A DNA stretch of 64,000 nt from Pyropia haitanensis. Taxonomy: Eukaryota; Rhodophyta; Bangiophyceae; Bangiales; Bangiaceae. A program made the position numbers and the translations under genes. Of the stretch, positions 54,846 to 61,893 are shown in pieces; the first letter of the stretch is position 1; each line of letters begins with the position of its first letter. The notes beneath the pieces are model-generated. The model ran no database searches. It saw nothing but the letters and a program-made list of their open reading frames with translations, and was not told the origin of the DNA. The stretch lies in contig SDUX01000005.1 of assembly GCA_008729055.1 (NCBI GenBank), forward strand, positions 546,801-610,800, given 5' to 3'.

Positions 54846-57800
54846 ATGGACGGCGACGTCGACAACCATGAAGCTTCTGACGCTTCCGACGTCGCGGAGA
54901 TAGCCGTGCATGCTGGTGTGGTGGCTGTCCAAGTGCATCTCGCCGCAGATCTTCCTTATCTACTCGGCAACAACCCGGAACAGCTCGAACGGGCTCCCCG
55001 ACGGACGGAGCCATTCCGGCGGCGAGTGCGTCGGCGGGTACGCGCCCCACCTGGTGCAGTTTTTCGTCAGCGACGACGCCGTGCGGCAGGCGGGGCCCAT
55101 GCGGAAGCCGACGGCTCCTCTTCAAGCTACAGCGACGACAGCGGTGGGCCCCAGGATCTTTTTGAACCGGCTGGAGGGGGCGCTGGTGGAGGCGGGACCG
55201 GGGATAGTGCCGGTGGGTCGGACGATGATGGCGATGCCGACGAGGAGGACGTACGGCCTCGGACACTGGCGTCCGTAGACTACTACTCCAAGGTGCTGTC
55301 AGACGCTCTCACTCTGGCCTTGGACAACGAGCCGCAGCCAGATGCGTCGCGGTCGTCCCGCAGCTGTCGTGCTGTAGCTGTTGCTGGGGGAGCTGCAGTC
55401 ATCATTTCTGAGGGTGAGAAGGCTTTCTGTGTGTGGCTTGCCAAGCCCAGGAGCTGCGTGCTATCAATGTGCTCGTGCGGTGGCCGGCGGGGCGCCGAGT
55501 CGGTCGAGATGCGGTACATGCTGGACAGGTGCTCTTCTTGCGTGCATGCTCGCGCTCTGCTCGCGTGCTCCCTCACGCTAGCTTTGAGCCTCCAACTGGC
55601 AGGCCTTCCGCAGCTGCTTGAGCGGTTTCCGGTGCTTGACAACGCCTTGCCGGCGAGGGATGAGGCCGCCGTGGTGCACTACGGCACGAACACGGCCAAG
55701 TATCGGGGCGCCTTTGCGGTCCTGACTGACGGGCTCTGGTCGTCGGTCGTCATCAGGCCACGACTTGCGGTAGCGAGGAGCCGTAAGCGGATGCTGATGA
55801 GAGCTGCTTGCACGCAGCTGAGTTGTGCGAAGAGGCACTGGTGGTGCAGACACGCAAGGGCGGTGACGGCCTGGTGCACTGAGGCTTTGGGGATCGGCGC
55901 AGCTGCCGCTGCACTTGGTGGGCGTCCTCCTGGTGTCCAGCTTGTGGACGTGGCAGGAAATCCTGTTCCAGCTCGCGGTCGTCGACGGGAGCAGGGCGAC
56001 ATTGACGGCCGGTTTGCAGATGAGACGCGGTGGCGCGCGGCGAGGAACATGCTGCCGTGCGAAGGGGAGATTGACATGTGCGCTTTATACGACAAGATGG
56101 CAGACTTGGGGCGGGACGCTGGCGAGGAGGTGCACCTACCGATGGTACTGTTTGAGGACCGCTGCTTCAAGTGCACCGCTGCGTACCGGCACGTCGGGGT
56201 CAAGAACACCGGCGGGGTGCTGCACACGTTGCGAGGCCGCATCTCTGTGCGGCTGCTGCGGTGGACCTGCGTGTGCGGCACGCAGGTCCCTTTCGATGGG
56301 GCTCAAGACGGCTTGTTTGCTTCCACTCTGTCCACCGTCTTCACGCGGACCTACATGGACGTCATGGCGCAGTCTATTTTCACGGGCAATAGCACGCTCT
56401 CCTCCGCTGCTGGGGTGATGTGTTTCCTGCTTGAGTCAACCAAGTCTTTGAGTGGTGCCCTGTCAACCCTTACGAGGCAGACGCTGATCAAGGCGCTGCA
56501 TCGCTTCTCTAGGACGCTGATTGTGCCTGCTGCATTGTTCCGCTGCGACAAGTGCTACCTATCTCCGCAGCGCCCGTACCCGGCCGTGATCATGGATGGC
56601 CAGGTGATTTCGGTGCAGCGCAACCAGTCCGAGGCTCTGACGCGCGTCGAGCAGGATCTCTGCGTTGTTGCCATGGACACGGGACTTGGTGCCTGCATTC
56701 CCCTGCCGGCGCTTCGCGGGGTCATACGGCGGCTGACGCGGAGTGACCGTGACAAGGCCATGCGCCTGTCCAAGGCCGACGAGAAGATCTTGCGGTCGTT
56801 TTTTCAACTTTCTGTAGGCGACCCGGATCCGTATCCTGCTGGCCCAGTGCGCAGCCGACCGGGCAACATCATGTGGGCGGCCTCGTACCTGTTCAGGTGC
56901 TACTACTCCATCGAGCCGGCCGCTGTGGATGATGCGCCAGGGCATGATGCGGCCGCCGAGCCGGCACAAGTGGGAGGTGTGGCGGCAGGGGCGGGTGCGG
57001 CTCCATTTGGGCCAGCGCCTCCAGGCGCTGCTGGTCCCGAGCAGGGTGGTGCCGCCGCCCCTGGTCCTGATGCTGCTCCTGCTGGTGGCGCTGAAAACTC
57101 AGGCAGTGAGGATGGCGCGGAGCCTGTGGGGACTTTCACCTGTGCCGAGGTGGAAGAGGCTGTCGGCGTGTGCAACGACCGCGCGGTTGCCAGCGACCGG
57201 TGGCGTGTAGTGCGTGACTTCTTTCACACGTTCCTTGCGGAGCCTGTCGTCGGAGCATTGGCTGGATTGAACCGGGGCCAGTTGAGGCGGATGGCGGCGA
57301 AGCAGGTCACGTGCACGGCTGCAACTGCGCATCAGTGGAAGAGGTATGCGTCGGCGGCAGAGTCTGTCCTCATCCTCTCGCCGTTTCTCCTGTTGATGGA
57401 CCGTGAACAACCACCTGACCCGCTCAAGATACGCGCTGTTGGAGAGTTGCTTCTGTTCACGTGCGGAGTGGACGCTCATTGGGAGACGATGTGGCGGGGG
57501 CGTGCAACACCTGCTGCTCTGGAGTTTGAGGACCAGTGGAAGGAGACGTCGGCGCAGCACTACGCCACCTGGCTTGCGGCGAGGCCTGGTGCCGTCCCTC
57601 CGCCGGTCACACGCCTGTCGTGCGAGCTCCACTCGCAAGCAAGAGCGCTGGCGCAGGCTTTAGAGTGCGTTACGGGTCATGTGTGGCCCGAGCTGGAGCC
57701 GGTTCGACCGTTCATTGTTGACAGCAAGGCCAATGCTGTCAATGCCGCGCGCGCCGCCAAGGCGAAAGTCAGCCGCGCGGCCATTGAGGCCGAGCTAGTG

Positions 57801-59123
57801 CGCGTCCTGGGAGCAGACAGCTGCAGGCACACGTTTGTGGAGTCCGACGCCTTCCTGCCGGGGATCGAGAACTTCCTGTGCCCCTGTGGGACACTGCTTG
57901 GATTTGACTTTCTTGAGCGCGCCGAGAGCCCCGCGCACGTTTTGGCGTCACTGGTGCAGCACTTCCCACTTCTTCCCCGAGTCATGTACTACGACACCGC
58001 TTGTCAGCTGGCGCGGAACGCCTCTCGGCGAGTGCCATGGCTGGTGAACACGTCGGACGCTGCGTCGAGCGTGGACCGGGCTCACAACACTGGGGACCAG
58101 CACAAGTGCTCCGACATTTATGATGCGGACCGGTATCCATCCCGGTCGGTGGCCCACAGCACGACGGTGGCGGAGAGTCGCCACGCCATCTACAAGACTT
58201 TCACCGCCCACCTCTCCCACCTCCGTCAAGACCACTTCATTGTCCAGATGCGCCTTCTCTCTGGGGTGATTAACGCGCGCGTCCTCATGCGACGGGCTAT
58301 GGGCAAGGAGACCAGCCACCGCCTGCTCTGCAGATTCTACCACCGGCACATCGCTGGCCATTGCCAGCGTCGCTTGTGCTCGTGCCATCAATGGCGGGAA
58401 CACCAACAACCCGTGCCGCCTCAACAACCTGGTGGACCGCCTCCGCCTGCTGATGGAGCTCCTCCTCCCCCGCCGGTTGCTGCTGCTCATGCTCTTCCTG
58501 CTCCCGTGCCGGCTGCACCTGGTGGTGCTCCTCCTCCGCAGGCTGCTGCTGCTGATGCTTCCGCTGCTCCCGCGCTGGCTGCTCCCAGTGGAGCTCCTCC
58601 TCCGCAACGGCCTCCTGGTGCTGACGCTCGTCGTCTTCCCGCGCCGGATTTTGTTGGTGGTGGTCCTTCTGGCTCCCCCGCGCCTGCTGGTCGTGGCGCC
58701 CCTGTTGATACTGCGCCACCGTCGCGTGGTAGCACGCTCCATACGCCTCCCCCACCTGCTAGTAGCGGCCTTCATTCTGCGGCTTCCCTTCGTGGTGCCG
58801 GTGGCGACATCTCCGACCCTCTACCGTCTGTTGGTGGCGTTGTTTCGGCGGCGGTTTTGAACCAACCTGCCCAGGGACACAACAGAGACGTAGCTGGAGG
58901 CGAGAGTGGTGGCGGGATGTCTGAACCAAGTGCTCAGGATGAGCTTTCTCGGTTGATTGCCACCATTGCTGAGGGATTCAGCAGTCGGCGTACGGCTGCC
59001 TTGCAGACCGCCCCTCCACTTCCAGAGGAGGAGATGCCGAGTGATAATGAGAGCAGTCATGTGGGTGAGAGCAGTGCGCAGGAGCATGCCCAAGAAGAGG
59101 ACCTGGACTCGACTGGTGTGTAG
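54846..59123 (+). CDS. KDZ-like transposase with cysteine clusters, 1,425 aa
   Basis: ATG at 54,846 opens 1,425 codons to TAG at 59,121. An acidic N-terminus precedes a SWIM-type zinc finger (CSC near residue 209, CVH near 232). Further cysteine clusters follow: FKCTAAYRH and WTCVCG (about 440-475), then CDKCYLSPQRPY (about 566). A putative catalytic aspartate is in VIMDGQVISVQRN (about 582), a second in YYDTACQLARNASRR (about 1,048) and a glutamate in HSTTVAESRHAIYK (about 1,108), preceded by DRAHNTGDQHKCSDIYDADR. This order, and the DTACQ and AES phrases, match the KDZ (Kyakuja/Dileera/Zisupton) transposases with CxC zinc clusters, as I recall that family. A Pro/Ala/Gly linker occupies ~690-760 and a Pro-rich tail ~1,190-1,330. 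The frame is intact. Confidence 0.7.
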   Translation: MDGDVDNHEASDASDVAEIAVHAGVVAVQVHLAADLPYLLGNNPEQLERAPRRTEPFRRRVRRRVRAPPGAVFRQRRRRAAGGAHAEADGSSSSYSDDSGGPQDLFEPAGGGAGGGGTGDSAGGSDDDGDADEEDVRPRTLASVDYYSKVLSDALTLALDNEPQPDASRSSRSCRAVAVAGGAAVIISEGEKAFCVWLAKPRSCVLSMCSCGGRRGAESVEMRYMLDRCSSCVHARALLACSLTLALSLQLAGLPQLLERFPVLDNALPARDEAAVVHYGTNTAKYRGAFAVLTDGLWSSVVIRPRLAVARSRKRMLMRAACTQLSCAKRHWWCRHARAVTAWCTEALGIGAAAAALGGRPPGVQLVDVAGNPVPARGRRREQGDIDGRFADETRWRAARNMLPCEGEIDMCALYDKMADLGRDAGEEVHLPMVLFEDRCFKCTAAYRHVGVKNTGGVLHTLRGRISVRLLRWTCVCGTQVPFDGAQDGLFASTLSTVFTRTYMDVMAQSIFTGNSTLSSAAGVMCFLLESTKSLSGALSTLTRQTLIKALHRFSRTLIVPAALFRCDKCYLSPQRPYPAVIMDGQVISVQRNQSEALTRVEQDLCVVAMDTGLGACIPLPALRGVIRRLTRSDRDKAMRLSKADEKILRSFFQLSVGDPDPYPAGPVRSRPGNIMWAASYLFRCYYSIEPAAVDDAPGHDAAAEPAQVGGVAAGAGAAPFGPAPPGAAGPEQGGAAAPGPDAAPAGGAENSGSEDGAEPVGTFTCAEVEEAVGVCNDRAVASDRWRVVRDFFHTFLAEPVVGALAGLNRGQLRRMAAKQVTCTAATAHQWKRYASAAESVLILSPFLLLMDREQPPDPLKIRAVGELLLFTCGVDAHWETMWRGRATPAALEFEDQWKETSAQHYATWLAARPGAVPPPVTRLSCELHSQARALAQALECVTGHVWPELEPVRPFIVDSKANAVNAARAAKAKVSRAAIEAELVRVLGADSCRHTFVESDAFLPGIENFLCPCGTLLGFDFLERAESPAHVLASLVQHFPLLPRVMYYDTACQLARNASRRVPWLVNTSDAASSVDRAHNTGDQHKCSDIYDADRYPSRSVAHSTTVAESRHAIYKTFTAHLSHLRQDHFIVQMRLLSGVINARVLMRRAMGKETSHRLLCRFYHRHIAGHCQRRLCSCHQWREHQQPVPPQQPGGPPPPADGAPPPPPVAAAHALPAPVPAAPGGAPPPQAAAADASAAPALAAPSGAPPPQRPPGADARRLPAPDFVGGGPSGSPAPAGRGAPVDTAPPSRGSTLHTPPPPASSGLHSAASLRGAGGDISDPLPSVGGVVSAAVLNQPAQGHNRDVAGGESGGGMSEPSAQDELSRLIATIAEGFSSRRTAALQTAPPLPEEEMPSDNESSHVGESSAQEHAQEEDLDSTGV

Positions 59124-59456
59124 AGTGGTTGTGGCTGATTGTTTGGAGCGTCGTGTCGATGAGGGTAGCAATGCGGACGAGGACCGATGCATTCTTGGAG
59201 CACGTCTTTCAATTGAAATGCTCAAGACGCCCATGCTGTAGCTACTGCGGCTTGATAGCCAAGAACGCAGCGCTCAGCACGTAAGGATTGCGACAAGCCT
59301 GAGCGGCATCCTCAACTCCGTGCAATCCCCGGCCGCTCTTCCCCACCGCAAAAACGTCCGCTGCCTCTCATGCCTGCAAGTCAAACGCCAGTAGGCGGCA
59401 GTCTGCAACGGGCCTAGTGGGCCAAAGATGGCGCCTCGTCTCAAACCAGGAGCAGG
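59124..59456 (+). other. 3' flank of transposase gene
   Basis: Unique sequence of balanced composition lies between the transposase stop and the right inverted arm. It probably contains the 3' untranslated region. No AATAAA and no other gene were recognised. Confidence 0.5.
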
Positions 59457-61140
59457 AGACCAAGAGAACGAGTCGCAGCAATGGAACCGAGGCCGGCACC
59501 ATGGGACCGAGGCCAACTGCTGCGCGGGTGGGCGTCGCCGCGGAGCGACTGACAAGGGTGATGGTGGGCGGTGTGCTACCACGCCCAAGACAATGGCGGG
59601 CTGCAACGGTCACAAAAAGCCAAGGCGGGGCGAAATGGTAGTTAGACACGTGCGTATGTTCTGTAATGCTCTGGCCCGCATGGGGCTGCCGTGTGCTATG
59701 GAACCCAAGGAGCAAGTTGAATCCAATGCGCCCATGATATATTCCTTCAATTTGATTTCTATCCTCGTCAACTACACTAGCTCGCGTGCCGCATCGCCTG
59801 CTTGCGCTCCCTTCAAGCCCGCATAGAGGCTCGTTGCGTGGAGCGAACACATGTCTTAGGCGTTGCGCAGTGGTTTGTTCAGGATGATGCAATGAGCAAG
59901 AGCGCGACCCCCACCCTCCTGCTACACGTCGAGCCGCCCCTCGGTCCCCCCGTCTAGCATGAGCGCTCAGTCGACGCTGAGCTGCTCCGCGGCGACCAGG
60001 ACCAGCCCCAATTGCCTGCCCGTCACCCCATCTACAGCCCAGCCCGCCACCTTCCCAACATCGCAACGTCGGTGGCTAGGAGCGCCACCCGGACTGCCTC
60101 CGCGCCACTAAGGCAAAGCAAGCCCCGCCCCAGTCCCCGGTCCCCCTCGGAGCCAGCCTCTGCCCACCCCCTGCCCCCCCCCAGGCGAGCCGCACCAGCC
60201 CCGCCCCCCCGACCCGGCCAGCCGGACCACCGCCGCCCTCCTCCGCCTAGCCAGCCGCAGTGCCCCCCCCCCCCCCCGACCGGCCGACCGCACCACGGCC
60301 CCCCCCCCAGGCGAGCCGCACCACCCCCGCCCCCCCCGCCCAGCCAGCCGCAGCACCGCCGCGCCCCCCCGCCCGGCCAGCCGCAGTGCCCCCCCCCCCC
60401 CCCGCCCGGCCGGCCGCACCACGGCCCCCCCCCCCAGGCGAGCCGCACCAGCCCCGCCCCCCCGACCCGGCCAGCCGGACCACCGCCGCCCTCCTCCGCC
60501 TAGCCAGCCGCAGTGCCCCCCCCCCCCCCCGACCGGCCGACCGCACCACGGCCCCCCCCCCAGGCGAGCCGCACCACCCCCGCCCCCCCCGCCCAGCCAG
60601 CCGCAGCACCGCCGCGCCCCCCCGCCCGGCCAGCCGCAGTGCCCCCCCCCCCCCCCGCCCGGCCGGCCGCACCACGGCCCCCCCCCCCCAGGCGAGCCGC
60701 ACCAGCCCCGCCCCCCCGACCCGGCCAGCCGGACCACCGCCGCCCTCCTCCGCCTAGCCAGCCGCAGTGCCCCCCCCCCCCCCCGACCGGCCGACCGCAC
60801 CACGGCCCCCCCCCCAGGCGAGCCGCACCACCCCCGCCCCCCCGCCCAGCCAGCCGCAGCACCGCCGCGCCCCCCCGCCCGGCCAGCCGCAGTGCCCCCC
60901 CCCCCCCCCGCCCGGCCGGCCGCACCACGGCCCCCCCCCCCAGGCGAGCCGCACCAGCCCCGCCCCCCCGACCCGGCCAGCCGGACCACCGCCGCCCCCC
61001 CCGCCCGGCCAGCCGCAGTGCCCCCCCCCCCCCCCCGCCCGGCCGGCCGCACCACGGCCCCCCCCCCAGGCGAGCCGCACCACCCCCGCCCCCCCGCCCA
61101 GCCAGCCGCAGCACCGCCGCGCCCCTCCGCCCGGCCAGCC
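59457..61140 (-). repeat. right inverted arm with poly-C/poly-G higher-order repeat
   Basis: Inverse copy of the left arm. The inner unique part (59,457-60,165) matches 50,946-51,663 closely, with about three differences near the inner edge. The outer part is a C-rich array on the plus strand with period 253-254 (CGCAGTGCCC at about 60,258, 60,511 and 60,765) and about one more period than the left arm. G runs of 7-14 therefore lie on the minus strand here and on the plus strand in the left arm, so both face inward. Confidence 0.88.
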
Positions 61141-61468
61141 GTACCGCCGCCGCTCCCCCTCGACAGCGGCCTGGCCAGGCGCCCCGCCGCCGCCGCCAGC
61201 TGATCCCGCTGGTGGGGGCTCTGGGTCCCGCTAAATGCCTCTCATACTCGTCAGCTAACGTGGGAGATAGTTTGGCGCCGATATGGCAGTATGAGTCCTA
61301 CCCCCCCTGCCGAAGCGCTAGCCCGACCGTGTGGGCAACAGCTGTCCTGTCGGCGAAACAGTGGAAGATCGACGAAGAACTGGCGATCGTGCTGCAAACA
61401 GCGTTGATGATCGCTCTCTCCCGTCGATCATCTGCACACTGCCTGATCGGCACCCCATTGGACGAGCG
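61141..61468 (+). other. right subterminal region of the transposon
   Basis: Balanced unique sequence with five GATCG/CGATC motifs at 61,367, 61,384, 61,409, 61,425 and 61,445. No gene was recognised. It has no obvious long match to the left subterminal region apart from those motifs. Confidence 0.45.
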
Positions 61469-61495
61469 CGAGTTTCCCGGATGGAGCTCCGGGCA
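61469..61495 (-). repeat. terminal inverted repeat core, right
   Basis: The reverse complement begins TGCCCGGAGCTCCATCCGGG and ends AAACTCG, matching the left core with one change. Confidence 0.7.
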
Positions 61496-61509
61496 GGCGT
61501 TCACTCCAT

Positions 61510-61519
61510 GATCCGGGTG
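61510..61519 (+). repeat. 10-bp direct repeat flanking the large DNA transposon, right
   Basis: GATCCGGGTG, the same as 46,937-46,946 and in the same orientation. Confidence 0.55.
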
Positions 61520-61716
61520 GCGGTTGTGGCGGCCCTTCCCCTGGTTGGACTTGGTGGCCTGCTACTTACGGTTTCTCTTGCATTTGTTCTCATCGATTTT
61601 CACTGCGTGATTTCGTGCTTTTCGCCCTTTTTTCCCACTGGGTTTTTGGGCGGATTGCATCTGTGTGAGGGTTTTTCGCTTGCATCTGAGTAGAGGGATT
61701 TTAGCGTGGAGCGGGG
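61520..61716. other. AT-richer spacer between transposon end and hairpin cluster
   Basis: The plus strand holds T runs (GCCCTTTTTTCCCACTGGG, GGGTTTTTGGGCGG, GGGTTTTTCGC) and, read on the minus strand, two copies of CAGATGCAA about 30 bp apart. As the 3' side of the Fanzor-like transcription unit on the minus strand it may include its 3' untranslated region or the right end of a Fanzor element. Confidence 0.45.
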
Positions 61717-61838
61717 TGCCCCGGCGGGGCAGGTGCACGCTGGCACTTGGCCCGCTGGAGGCGCCCCTGAGAGGGGGCGCCCTGGTGGCCCCTCGGGGGG
61801 TGGTGTGGAGAGCTCTTAGGGGCTTGGCCCGCGGGCCA
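61717..61838 (-). ncRNA. candidate omega/f-RNA: hairpin cluster 3' of the Fanzor-like gene
   Basis: Within 122 bp, read 3' of the Fanzor-like stop on the minus strand, lie several perfect inverted repeats. These are the palindrome TGGCCCGCGGGCCA (61,825-61,838), AGAGCTCT (61,809-61,816), GGCGCCCC-TGAGAG-GGGGCGCC (61,760-61,781) and TGCCCC-GGC-GGGGCA (61,717-61,731). There is also a weaker CCCC/GGGG pair at 61,789-61,798. OMEGA guide RNAs of TnpB and Fanzor are structured and encoded at or just beyond the 3' end of the nuclease gene. Position and structure fit, but no RNA evidence exists here. Confidence 0.4.
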
Positions 61839-61893
61839 CGCGAGATCCTCTTTGTAAAACAACGTTGCTTTGGGTTCTCCTTCCCCTTGGGCT

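Larger units (their letters stand above)
46947..61509 (+). mobile_element. large KDZ-like DNA transposon (~14.6 kb)
   Basis: Inverted termini (46,961-46,987 and 61,469-61,495, 26 of 27 matching) and a flanking 10-bp direct repeat delimit the element. Inside lie an 824-aa plus-strand gene, a left arm (50,263-51,663) inverted relative to a right arm (59,457-61,105), a possible minus-strand gene, and a 1,425-aa transposase with KDZ-like features. GATCG motifs cluster just inside both ends. An alternative is a smaller element bounded by the two arms, with the 824-aa gene outside it. The DNA-transposon nature rests on the transposase; the exact ends rest on short repeats. Confidence 0.6.
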
